From Bretschneidera sinensis (Eukaryota > Streptophyta > Magnoliopsida > Brassicales > Akaniaceae): a stretch of DNA of 64,000 nucleotides. The stretch covers positions 21,269,001 through 21,333,000 of the forward strand of contig CM043698.1 in NCBI GenBank assembly GCA_023935145.1, read 5' to 3'. Numbering within the stretch: position 1 is the first letter of the stretch; every line of letters begins with the position of its first letter. The notes under the pieces are model-generated. The model was given only the letters and a program-made list of their open reading frames with translations, did not search any database and was not told the origin of the DNA. The translations under genes and the position numbers were made by a program. Below are positions 47,075-61,479 of the stretch, in pieces.

Positions 47075-47215
47075 GAGGTTTTCGACATTCCAGGTTCGAG
47101 GTATTAGTGCCCTACCGATGTCCTCTAGCTCAAAGTTTCTGGCCTTGTAGACCCTCTGGATATGATAAGGTCCTTCCTAGTTTGGAGTCAGCTTACCCGC
47201 TTCTTGCGGATGTGA
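47075..47215 (-). pseudogene. Gypsy integrase C-terminal end
   Basis: The minus frame reads KLTPN, a stop in place of the usual Trp, EGPYHIQRVYKARNF, then RALIPRTWNVENLKKFYQ. This is the end of gypsy polyproteins (K.TPNWEGPY...TWN..NLK.FY). It follows directly on gag sequence, so the central pol genes have been deleted. Confidence 0.8.
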
Positions 47216-47239
47216 TGTTTTTCTTGTTCTGAGGACTAG

Positions 47240-47890
47240 GTAATTGAGTTTGAATGTCTCGTTCCCTGCGGAAAACTTGATCTTCTTCAGCGAGTATGTA
47301 CTCCTCAGCTTGAGCAAGTATCTTGTTCATGTCTTTAGTCGAGCATTTAGTGAGTTTGGAGCTAAAAGTTCCTAACCTGAGCCCATTCTTGAAAGAGATT
47401 GTTTGGATCTTAGGGTCAAGGTCAGAAATTTCTTAAGTTGCTATGTTGAAGCGAGAGATGTATTCGTGGAATTTCTCACCTCTTTGTTGGACAATGTTTA
47501 AGAGGTTTTCAGATGTTTTACTTTGACCTTTGCTGCTAAAGAAATGTGCGGCAAAGAAGTGATTGAGCTCTTCAAATAAACTAATGCTACCAGGCTTCAA
47601 ATGGGAATACCATACGCTAGCGACTTTCTCGAGCATTAGTGGAAACACTCGGTATAAAACTTCATCTGGATGACGATACAAAAGAATGGTTGTCTTGTAG
47701 AGCTGGAGGTGATCATGGGATTGGTGGTACCATCATAAGCCTTGATGCTCCCTGATTTTTACATGCTTCTCTAATTTTCTTATCCATCTTTTCTAGATTC
47801 CAATCAATCTCTTGTTTGTGGTTTGAGGAGGAAGACTGGTGGACTTTCAATCAAGAAAGTCACCTCTGTCAGAATTTTGGTGCCTTATAG
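47240..47890 (-). pseudogene. Gypsy gag (Retrotrans_gag) fragment
   Basis: The minus frame contains LYRVFPLMLEKVASVWYSHL, PGSISLFEELNHFFAAHF and the QQRGEKFHEYISRFN stretch, the capsid-like Retrotrans_gag domain. After a break at about 47432 it continues with LRLGTFSSKLTKCSTKDMN and AQAEEYILAEEDQVFRRERD. One stop and at least one shift interrupt it. No zinc knuckle is present before the integrase end. Confidence 0.8.
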
Positions 47891-48951
47891 ATCGAGGACT
47901 TTGTTGCCTTATCGACATAGGGTTTGGTTGTCCCGTTGGTTGAGGACTTTCTTGTGAGGCTTGAGGTTGAAGGGGATGAGCTTTCCCTCTGAGCCGAACA
48001 GCTAGGTCACTATCAACTGGGTAAGTTACAGGAATTGCCTTTGGGTAACCAAGGCTTTAGAATTGACAGGAATTATGAGAGAGGCGAAGTGGTTAGATTG
48101 AGACTCGCAGCTAGTTTTAGCATTGTTGTTGGCAACATTTCTAGTGGAATTCCTATTCGATATTTTTTCAACGGATGAGTTCTCAACAGTTTCTCACAGA
48201 TGGCGCCAATCTGTTGATGCTGATTTTGGAACAAGTGATCCTAAGATAGCAGCGAAGCACGTACGCACACTAGAAACACAGAAAAGGCTACAAGATATCA
48301 AAGAGAGTTGTGCCTCCGGCGACTCTCTGATGCTTAAATCAATACTTTGAATTAAAAGAATAGGAAAACGAGAGAGTTATAGAGAGAATTATGTTGTACC
48401 TAGGAAATGGCAAGAGTCCCCTTCAATAATTGTAATAGTTTAGTCCCACATTGGTTTTGTATAGTTTTGCCTCTCCTATTGGCTTGTATAAATAGGATAG
48501 CTCTCTTATAAATAAATCACACCATTCAATACAATTCTCCTCTTTGTATTGTCTCACTTCCTCTCTTAAATTCAACATGATATCAGTGCCATAATGGTTT
48601 TCGGTATATTAAGAGTTGAATATGCTCTGTGATTGTCATTATAAGTGGATCTTTCACATCAGAAAAACTTCTAGTATATCCTTTTCATACCTGTCAAGAC
48701 ATCATTATAGTTGGAGTCTCATTCTCCATCGATGTCAGCTCCACCGCCGCTCCTGTTTCAGACACGTTGCTACCACATCAGCCCTAAAAGCCACGTCAGC
48801 GCCACATTAACTGTTGATTGCCACATCACCGATTTCTTAGAAGTTCACCTTCCTCTTTGCGCCTATGGCTCGGGTTATTATTACTGTTCTAGATTAATCT
48901 AATTATGTTGTGTGGGCTCAAGATATGTCTGGTTTCCTCCGTGGATGAAAA

Positions 48952-51900
48952 TTGTGGCATTACGTGACTGGAGATATCACAGAACCCAAGAAGAAGGATG
49001 ACGAAGATACTGACAAATATGTTGACCGTCTAGAGGACTGGGATAGTAAGAATCACCAGATTCTCACATGGTTTCGTGCCACTATTATCCCAGAAATCAA
49101 ACTTCAATTTGGTATACTCCATATAGCTAAAGAAGCTTGGGATCTTCTCCAACACCGCTACACCAGGGCAAACATCTCAAATCGGTATCATCTTTTTTCC
49201 ACCCTTCATAGCATGCGCCAAGAACCTGGACAAACTGTCAACAGTTTTATATCTCAGATGAGTGCCGTGTGGAACCAGTTAGCTCTCACTGAGCCAACTT
49301 GGGAATGCACAAAAGATGTTGATGTTTATGGAAAGTACCGAACTGAGACACGTATTATGCAATTCCTGATAGGCTTGAGAGAGGAATTTGAACCTGTACG
49401 AGCTTCAATCCTACATCGAGGCGCGATACCTCCCCTAAATGACGTTTTTTTTTATCTACTCAGTGAGAAAACACGTCTTGCCACATTACAAGGATCTCAT
49501 ACATATGTTGCCCTTGCAACATCCATTGCTCTTGCCACAGCAGCTGCCAAGGCAAACATATACCAGAAGCTCTTATATTGCAGGTTTTGTCATTCACAAG
49601 GGCTTGAATTGCTCAAATGTCCTTCTCGCATGTGTAAAGTTTGTAGAGAACCGGGTCACTATCTTGCAGACTACCCTAAACTTTCATCTGGAAATCAGTC
49701 AAATGAGAACCAATATCACTCTCGAGGCTACTACAATCGGTTCTATTCCAAGCCAAAGAATATTGCTGCTGTAGCCATTGATGTTACACCAACTTCATCT
49801 AGCTCTCCACCTGATTGGAGTGGTTTCTGCACCATTCTTACCGAGGCTCTAAATAAAACTGGTAATAATATAGCCATGTCAGCTACCCCTGGTACATCTT
49901 GATAGTATTTTGATTCTGCCTGTTGCAATCACATGACTTCTGATGCCTCGCTATTTTCCTCTAAAATTGGTGATGAACATGCACCTACTATTCATAATGC
50001 CAATGGATCAAATATATTGGTCAGCCACACTAGACATGCTGACAGTTCTCATTTGTCTCTCCCTGACACATATTTGGTTCCTAATCTTACGTTTAACTTT
50101 ATATCTGTTGGACAACTATATGATCTTGGACTTGATTTGCATTTTTTTCTACTAGTTATCATATGTATGACCCTCAGACAGGAATACTCCTTAGAACGGG
50201 TCGTAAAGTTGGACGCCTCTTTGAGCTAACTCACCTCCAAGTCTCATCCTCACCATCACCAAACCAATTAGCCGCATCCATCCCAGCACTCTCACCTATG
50301 GAATTGTGGCACTCTCGGTTAGGTCACACTTCATCTAACCCTTTACGTTCTCTTATTTCTAGTGGTTAGTTAGGTTCATTTTAGCATGAGTCTTTTCATT
50401 GTATTCATTATCAACTTGCAAAATTCCCTTGCACCTTTTGATTTAGTACATTCTGATGTTTGGGGGCTTTCTCCTCATGCATCAATGGGTGATGCTCGCT
50501 ATTTTGTTATATTTGTGGATGACTATTCTCGTTATACTTGGTTGTTTCTTATGAAAAGCGGATCTGAACTCTTTCAAATATATTCTGATTTTTCTTCTAT
50601 GGTTCGAACTCAATTTTCTCGGAATATCAAAATTTTTCGTTCGAATAATGCAATGGAATATAAAGATCATGCTTTTCTAAACCTACTTCACAAAAACGGC
50701 ACGCTCCCCACCTCTCGTGTTCTGGAACCTCCCAACAAAATGGACGAGCCGAATGCAAACATCGACATATTCTTGACACCGTTCGTGCTCTACTCATTTC
50801 ATCATCATGTCCTGAAAGTTTCTGGGGTGATGCTGCCTTAACTGCAGTGTACACAATCAATCGTGTCCCTTCCGCTACAATCCAGAATCAGTCTCCATTC
50901 GAGCACCTTTTCGGTAAACCTCCTGATTACTCTGACTTCAAAGTCTTTGTTGCACTTGTTTTGTTCTTCTCAAACCACATGAACGCAACAAATTGCAACC
51001 AATGGATCATTTGTGTTGTTTCATTGGATATGGTATTGAACATAAGGGGTATCGGTACTGGGATCCTATTTCTAAAACTCTTCGTATCTCTCGTCATATC
51101 ATTTTTTAGGAACATCAAATGTTCTCTTCCTTACGATCATTTGACATGTCAACTATCACTAACTCTAGATTCTTTACTAATCCATCTATTGAGTTATTTC
51201 CTGAGAATCAAGTTTCAGGTACTATTAAGTCCACCTCAGAATCACCAGCTGATATCACCCCTTCCGTTCCGGAACCACCAACTGATCCTACATCTCCAGA
51301 CCCAGCTCCAGCTCCAAAACCATTAGTTGACCTCACCTCTCTGACTCAATCAGTCATGCCTGAGGATATTCCTATGTCTGATGAGTCTGCACCGACTCTC
51401 TGTGAGAGCCATCCTCCATATCACTCCCGCAGATCTACCAGGGTAACTCATCCCCCTTCTTATCTTGCTAATTACCATTGTGATTATCATTGTTTTTCCA
51501 CTATACTTCATCTACATGAGCCTCAATCCTATAAGGAGGCTAGTACTAATCCTCTTTGGCAGAAAGCAATGGATGAAGAACTTCGAGCCCTAGCTAAAAC
51601 TCATACCTGGGATATTGTTGATCTGCCCCTTAAAAAAACTCCTATTGGGTGCAAATGGGTGTTTAAGATCAAGACACTTTCTGATGGCTCTATTGAATGA
51701 TATGAAGCCCGACTTGTTGCCAAGGGATTTGCTCAGGAATATGGCATTGACTATGAAGAGACATTTGCTCCAGTAGTGAGGCTCACATTTGTCCGTACAC
51801 TCCTTGCTGTTGCCGCCATTCGAAGATGGACTCTGTTTCAAATGGATGTAAAAATGCATTTCTCAATAGGGATCTTCTTGAGAAAGTCTATATGCATACC

Positions 51901-53043
51901 TCTCCCGGCTTGGATGCCCCTCGAAACAAAGTTTGTCGCCTTCGTCGTGCCCTATATGGTTTGAAACAAGCTCTACGTGTCTGGTTTGCCAAATTCAGCA
52001 CTATCATTCATCAGTTTGGGTTCACACCGAGTACTCATGATTTAGCTCTGTTTATTCGTCATACTACCAATGGTATTATCCTTCTTTTACTGTACGTGGA
52101 TGATATGGTTATTACTGGAGATGATCTACATGGTATTTTTGAACTCAAAAAGTTTCTCAGTGGCCAATTCGAGATGAAAGATCTTGGCATACTCACCTAT
52201 TTTTTTGGCCTCAAAGTCTCATCTAATTCTGATGGATTGTTTCTCTCTCAGGCCAAATATGTCACGGATCTCTTTTCCAAGGCTGGGATCACTGACTCAA
52301 CCGCTGCCACTACTACTCTCGAGCCGAACGTCAGACTTACCCCACTCGATAGTTCACTTCTTCAAGATGACATTCTATATCGCCAACTGGTTGGAAGTCT
52401 TGTATATCTTACTATCACTCGCCCTGACATTGCTTATGCTGTTCATCAGGTCAGCCGGTTCTTATCCACTCCTCAGACCACCTATTACTCGGCTGTTCTT
52501 TGCATTCTTCGATATGTCAAGGGTGCTTTATTTCATGGGCTTCATTTCTCAGTACAGTCTGCCCCCGTCTTACAAGCCTATTCTGATGCCGATTGAGTCG
52601 GAGACCCCACCGACAGACATTCAACCACTGGTTACTATTTCTTTTAGGGAAATTCTCTCATTTCCTGGCGTAGTAAGAAACAAACTGTAGTTGCTCGCTC
52701 CAATACTGAAGCTGAATATCGTGCCATGGCTGATGCAACTCAATAACTTCTCTGGCTTCGATGGCTGCTCGCTGACATGGGTATCTCTTCTCCTGCTGCC
52801 ACTATCCTACACTGTGACAACAAGAGTGTTATTCAGATCGCTCACAATGATGCCTTCCAAGAGCGTACAAAACACATCGAGAATGATTGCCACTTCATCT
52901 GTGATCACATTCTCCAGAATACGGTTCGTCTACAATCCGTCAGTTCTGCCGATCAGACAGCTGACATTTTCATTAAGGCTCATCCACCCGAACGCTTTCA
53001 CTCTCTGGTTTCCAAACTCAAGTTCACCTCCCACTTACCGCCT
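48952..53043 (+). pseudogene. gag-pol of copia 2 (broken)
   Basis: Gag (48952-49902, 316 residues) has the UBN2 region (EAWDLLQHRYTRANISNRYH) and a knuckle C-x2-C-x4-H-x4 with the last Cys changed to Tyr (CKVCREPGHYLADY). Protease and pre-integrase pieces follow (49900-50350: FDSACCNHMTSD, ELWHSRLGH). Integrase core at 50430-50840 reads FVDDYSRYTW and IFRSNNAMEY, where the second catalytic Asp is Asn. RT (about 51520-52570) keeps YVDD in LLLYVDDMVITGDD. RNase H (52590-52900) has YSDAD then a stop, NTEAEYRAM and HCDNKSVI. Frameshifts near 50150, 50720 and 51830 and stops near 51698, 52594 and 52744 disable it. Confidence 0.88.
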
Positions 53044-53059
53044 TGAGTTTGAGGGGGGA

Positions 53060-53226
53060 TGTTAATGTATTATATGGGCTTAGTTAGTTTAATCCCACAT
53101 TGGTTTTGTATAGCTTTGCCTCTCTTAATGGCTTGTATAAATAGGATAGCTCCCTTGTAAGTAAATCACACCATTCAATACAATTCTCCTCTTTGTATTG
53201 TCTCACTTCCTCTCTTAAATTCAACA
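53060..53226 (+). repeat. 3' LTR of copia 2, abutting bHLH sequence
   Basis: A 167-bp LTR starts TGTTAATG and ends AAATTCAACA. Its TATA-like box TTGTATAAATAGG (53124-53136) points into the bHLH remnant that begins at 53227. Confidence 0.9.
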
Positions 53227-53805
53227 CAAAGAAAGCGAAAACGAACAAAAGCAACCAAGAACAAAGAAGAAGTATAGAGCTAGCGATGACTCAAATTGTT
53301 GTTGAACGCAACCTCAGACGCCAAATGAAGGACCACCTCAACTCCCTCCGTTCCGTTATGCCACCCTCCTACATTCAACGAGTAAATCACATTCTAAACC
53401 CCCCAAGTTTTTAACATCTCCATAAAAAAAAATTAAAAAATTAAAAAAAAAATTTGTTCTTTACTTTCTCCCATTTCATAAAAATCTCATTCTTCATTTA
53501 TTTGACTCGACAATTTTATGTATTAGGGTCACCAAGTGTCTATAATAGGTGGTGCAATAGACTTTGTGAAGGAACTGGAGCAACTCCTGCAATCCCTTGA
53601 AGCTCAAAAGAGAATGAGAAAAAAAATGAAGAAAGTAGGGATAGTTCCATGGGTAATTCTGTCATGGGCATTTCATCAAAGAATTTATTTGTGTCGCGAC
53701 CGCAATACGAAGATGGGTCTGAAAGTGGGAATCGTGGGAACAAGTGAAGGCAGAGAACAAAGCTGGTGCAGTAGAAATTGATGTTACAGTGATACAGAAT
53801 CATTG
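53227..53805 (+). pseudogene. Truncated bHLH transcription factor (group Ia) broken by copia 2
   Basis: Exon 53227-53381 encodes a lysine-rich lead, then [20 protein letters not shown] and [17 protein letters not shown] intron (53382-53526) is followed by [20 protein letters not shown] and LQSLEAQKR, the bHLH of the SPEECHLESS/bHLH71/bHLH94 group. The N-terminal coding part is missing because the copia LTR directly abuts it. The basic region has Gln for the DNA-contacting His, and Leu for the first Arg of the RR pair. After KKMKK the homologous frame shifts near 53640 ([24 protein letters not shown]) and again near 53740 ([17 protein letters not shown], the start of the C-terminal ACT-like domain), then stops being recognisable near 53805. 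It is therefore a pseudogene, although a short product from an LTR-driven transcript is conceivable. Confidence 0.82.
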
Positions 53806-54923
53806 GGACATTTTCATTAATTGTTTCCATACAAAAAAATCATCGATTGTAAGATTATCAATCGCAAATCAAAATAAAAAATTTAAATTTCACCTCAAAA
53901 ACCTTTTTTAAATCAATTTTTTTTTATCAAATCAGATCAAAAATCACACCCTAATTTTTTAGATTTAAAATCAGATGATGAACTTCATAACAAAAAATAC
54001 AATAATTGAAAGAAGAAGACTACCAAAAGTCTAATTATTGGCATGAGAGAACAAATAAGAGAGATCACGTGCGTAGAAATATTTTATTAGTAGGAATTTT
54101 ATCATTTTATCATCTCGATTAGAAATTAACAAAATTCGTTTGATCAAAAGGGTAAGTATTTTTTTTAAAACTACAAAGGAGTAAATATTCATTAAGCAAA
54201 ATCTCGAGTGGAAAAAGTATTTATCTTTTTTATTATTATATTATTTAATTAAAGTAAATTACTATTCGGTACTATTTATTTTACTGTGCAATTTACGAAA
54301 ATTTATAAAAAAACAACAAAAAGTTTGCTATGCACCCTTTGAAAATTTTGATAAAGAAACAAAAGAATATTGATTATGTTTGTATGTTGTCTTTTTGTTT
54401 GTTTGAAATTTTTTCTTCTTGTTTGTTTGCAAATTTTTCTTTTATTTTTTTATTTTTTTACATCACATAGTTAAATATAATCGATAATGTTATTATTACT
54501 ATAATTAGATAAAACTAACGAAATTAACAATGCAATGAAAACTACAATAAAAAAAATTTGTAACAATGACAACTGATATAACTTCTATACTATTATATCT
54601 TGGCACGGTAGTACCAATGAGGGTCTATTCACTTTTGAACCAATAAAGTCCACCAAAGCATGCTTAACATGTGTTGATTCATCTATGGAAACAACTCATA
54701 AAAATTTCAATTTTGCACGGCAAGCTTTGATTGGTGGGGACGTAATTTAAAATTGAAATTTGATTAAAACTCGAGTGGTCGAAATGTTTTCAGATTTTTC
54801 CTCCTAGATGACAAGTCAAGATGCATGATCATAAAACAGAGCAGTAGATCACTACAAAAAGAAGCTAACAAAAATCTTGCAAAACACCAATTAGTTTTTG
54901 TTCTATTCATTAGTATCTTCACA
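53806..54923. other. Spacer between bHLH remnant and subtilase
   Basis: AT-rich, with no recognised gene. The last few hundred bases are the presumed promoter and 5' UTR of the subtilase. An in-frame upstream ATG at 54825 would add 33 residues to that protein, but it would place a basic stretch ahead of the signal peptide. Confidence 0.45.
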
Positions 54924-58450
<3,527 letters not shown>

Positions 58451-58477
<27 letters not shown>

Positions 58478-58699
58478 ATGTTTTTCGTTCGCTTCTTTGT
58501 GGAGTGATGGATGAACTAATTATGTAACGTTAATAGGAATAAACCCATCCTTTGTTGGGTAAAATATGTTGTTTAGGAGTCCTATTGTCATATTTGCCTA
58601 AATGTTTTCCATTCACTTCTTTGTGGAGTGATGAATGAACTAATTATGTAACGTTAATAGGAATAAATCCATCCCTTTGCTGGGTAAAAAATAATGTTT
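58451..58699 (+). repeat. Tandem duplication of the subtilase 3' end
   Basis: A unit of about 124 bp starts AGGAGTCCTATTGTC at 58451 and repeats at 58575-58699 with few changes. The first copy includes the last nine codons and the stop of the subtilase plus the proximal 3' UTR. The second copy repeats the coding end (TTTGCCTAAATG) inside the 3' UTR. Each copy could carry its own poly(A) signal context (GTTAATAGGAATAAA). Confidence 0.92.
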
Positions 58700-58966
58700 C
58701 TACCTCTCTTTTGTATATATATAAAAAATTTCAGTTAGCAATATTACATATTGGTACTAAGTTAAGAGATCATATCCTCCGCAATTGAGATTATGTGTTG
58801 TTGGCGTGATTGTTAAGCCCACTATCAGTAATATAACTGGACAGATCCCTACTGTTGAAGATTTGATCTTTTAAGTTAATTTGACAGCGTGATAAAAGAA
58901 AGATTTTTTTTTTCGAATCAAACCTAAATTTAATAATTTAAATCAGTTAAAAATTTTATAAATGTT

Positions 58967-59037
58967 TTTAAAATTTTTATTAATAATATTAATTTTTAAA
59001 TTTTAAATTTATTTTAATATTATTAATAAAAAAATTT
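58967..59037. repeat. AT-only inverted repeat
   Basis: TTTTTATTAATAATATTAA (about 58974-58992) is matched by its inverse TTAATATTATTAATAAAAA (about 59014-59032) around a central TTTTTAAATTTTAAATTTA. It would form a long cruciform or hairpin. Confidence 0.75.
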
Positions 59038-59609
59038 AAAATTACTAATAAAATTTTTATATAATTAAATTTAAACCGATCAAAAAATTTTAACGATTAA
59101 AGATACTCATTTGTGGCAAGTGATAGTCATTTGTCTAACACTATTATTTTATTTGTTAAAGTGACTTGCAATTTGTTTTTGGGAGTTAAATATTAAAAGT
59201 AAAGGAAAAGCCCAAAGAAAGGAAGAAAGGAAAGGTTGAGACAATATATGGCCACGTCCCCAACAATGGGCCTGCCATGTGAAGATTTTTTATTTTCTAC
59301 CATCACAGTCCATTTGGTACAAGAACAAAATTACGGTAGGATAAAATTAAAGAAATTAAAATAAGATTATTTTAATCTTATATTTAGTTCATATAATTAT
59401 TGAATTGTAATTAAAATGAAACAACAATTTAAAAGATTAAAATATCTTTTTGTATCTTATTATAAATCTTTTTATTATATAAATATTTATATTATAAAAC
59501 TTATATATTATAAACCTACAGAGAGAGGAAAGCTCTTTTTTTTTTTTGGTTGTATCATAAAACAGAGAGAAAGGGAAAGGACGAGGCACAGAGATGAAGG
59601 GGAAAGGAA

Positions 59610-60707
59610 TAGGGGCGGAGTCAAGAATTTTAAGTTGAGGTGGCAGAATAATATTGTAACGATTTTAACTCGAGTTGAATTCAAGATGTTACACTTACAA
59701 GGGAAGAAGTGTAGTTGTTAGACTACATTCACCATTTTTATAACAGATCAAATATATGAATAGTATATATTTTTATAAAAATAACTCCTACTTTTTCGAA
59801 AGATAAATTAAAATAAAGAAAGTACATAAAAGTTTTACTTTAAGAACATATTAAACATTTTTAGCTTTGTCCATACTTCAAACATGTTTGAAAAAAAATA
59901 TGAAGTAAAGGTACTTTTTAAAATTAAAGTAAAAATGTTTAACGAATTTATATAATTATTATGCTTGTTAGGCATCAAAACAATTAATTCTATTAATTTG
60001 TCACACTATAACTGTCATATATTGTTCAGATTTTTATCAAATATTATCAATTAACCTCTAAGTCAATCTCAATTTACAAACCAAACAAGAAAATTGAAAA
60101 TAAATAAAATCGACTTACACACATTTTTTCATATAAATATATCATCCTAAATTATTAGCCAATAAACTCAATTCACGTACAAATCAAAATTATAACTAGT
60201 CATACCATAAAGATATGTTAATGCAAAAATCAAATTACCCATTGTAAAAACATATATAAACAATAATTAATACAATTAAGATAATATTTCTACATATATG
60301 AATTAATTTTTCAAAAAAAGTAAACTACATACAATAAATATCAAACATTAAATTTAATCTTCGAAACCAAAATACATTATATTTGGTTGTCTGGAATTGA
60401 AACTTGAAATTGAAATTGAAATGAAATCATAGGAATTGAAATGAAATCATACTTTTTTCAACATTAAAATGATTGAAAAAAACCATGATTTCATCTCAAT
60501 TCTAATTCCAAGTTTCAATCCCAAACGATCAAACTTAGCATAAATGGATCCAAAAATTAAGTTAAGTAATTCGTTGGGTGTCTAAATTGAGGAAATTTTT
60601 GGGATGATCAATCTTATAAAATTTGTGTATGGGCCTAAATTATATATAAGTTTAAAAAATTTGAGATGCCATTGACCACCCAAAACTTTAATAAAGCTCC
60701 GCCCCTG
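59610..60707. mobile_element. hAT-like non-autonomous transposon
   Basis: The left end is TAGGGGCGGAGTCAAG and the complement of the right end is CAGGGGCGGAGCTTTA. These share the GGGGCGGAG tip, common among plant hAT elements. Flanking 8-mers GAAAGGAA (59602-59609) and GAAGGGAA (60708-60715) differ at one base, fitting an aged 8-bp target duplication. The 1,098-bp interior is AT-rich with no transposase that I recognise. Confidence 0.72.
60384..60530. mobile_element. Small foldback element nested in the hAT-like element
   Basis: The left arm GGAATTGAAACTTGAAATTG and the complement of the right arm GGGATTGAAACTTGGAATTA pair, as do the ATGAAATCAT segments nearer the middle. The tips read TTTGGTTGTCT and TTTGATCGTTTGGGA. 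This looks like a MITE of about 145 bp; its family is not determined. Confidence 0.5.
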
Positions 60708-61068
60708 GAAGGGAACGAGAGAGGGTACTCTTGTTTTTGGTCACATATGTTATGTTATAAAACACAATATTATGTGACGCATGTAAAACTTAAATATAAT
60801 CTAAACATGCTAAACAATTTAAATAGCATATAGATCAAATGCAGAATTATAAGGACCGTAAACATACCTCCGGCCATTGAAGCTTTTTGCTTACACAATC
60901 TGCTATTCTCTCGGTATTGGTTCTTCTAGACTCACAGAACTCTCCAATTTGATGGTGTGTGAAAGAAAAATGAGTAGTACCGAGTCTAGGGACCAAACCT
61001 GTATTTATACTTATTCTCCCATCAAGAACATCCGTATGTATTCCATACATTTGTTACCACAATCAATG

Positions 61069-61140
61069 GGCAGCCAAAAGGTTGAAGCAGTCAAAAGGTT
61101 GAGGCAGCCAAAAGGTTCATGGGCAGCCAAAAGGTTGAAC
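61069..61140 (+). repeat. Four short tandem repeats (GCAGCCAAAAGGTTGA)
   Basis: Four units of about 16-20 bp with the core CAGCCAAAAGGTT, one with CAGTC, lie in the probable LTR of copia 3. Confidence 0.85.
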
Positions 61141-61479
61141 ATGGACCATAAATGGATTGGTTACATTCTCTCACTTGGTCCATACGTTTAACCTAACTTA
61201 ATCCCATTTATTATATTTTAAGAAGTGAATACATGAATCATGGCAATAAGTCCTCTAAGAGTGAGTATTACCTTCCATGTATTACGATGCATTTAGTTCC
61301 TCAAGTATTATTCTTTATGTGGCAACATTTCTTAATGAATAAACCCTATGTTTATTCTTGGTCCTATATAGATGAATTTTCTCAAAAAAATTAAGGTGCA
61401 TATGAAAATGAGAAAACATCAAAATATGTAAGAGTTTTATTAATAAACTGTAAGTATACACTTACAAAGTGGAACCAAG

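Larger units (their letters stand above)
45228..48431 (-). mobile_element. Ty3/gypsy deletion derivative, minus strand
   Basis: Read from the right: part of the 5' LTR (48431-48211), a primer-binding region ATTGGCGCCATCTGTGAG (48208-48191, the GGCGCC-GTCTGTG type used by plant gypsy elements), gag (about 47890-47240), the very end of integrase (about 47215-47075), then a non-coding 3' zone with two sets of tandem repeats (46930-46660 and 45444-45228). Protease, RT, RNase H and most of integrase are absent. A solo LTR (45464-46639) splits the 3' zone. The 5' LTR is cut at its outer side by copia 2. The 3' LTR was not found, so the left limit is a minimum. Confidence 0.7.
48432..53226 (+). mobile_element. 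Ty1/copia retrotransposon 2, defective
   Basis: The LTRs are related: 48432-48577 (shortened at its 5' side) and 53060-53226 (167 bp). Both contain CCCACATTGGTTTTGTATAG and GGCTTGTATAAATAGGATAG, and both end CTCTTAAATTCAACA. A primer-binding-like TGATATCAGTGCC follows at 48578 and a polypurine tract GAGGGGGGA precedes 53060. No target duplication is visible: the left flank is gypsy LTR and the right flank is bHLH coding sequence. The left LTR lacks about 20 bp present in the right one. A deletion or ectopic recombination has probably joined two insertion sites. Confidence 0.88.

Noticed and set aside
48298..48303. CAAAG as a possible target duplication for copia 2
   Set aside because: It matches the five bases after the 3' LTR but lies over 100 bases away from the left LTR edge, with gypsy LTR sequence between.
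54825..54923. Upstream in-frame ATG of the subtilase
   Set aside because: It would place 33 mostly charged and basic residues before the signal peptide; the ATG at 54924 gives a normal secretory start.
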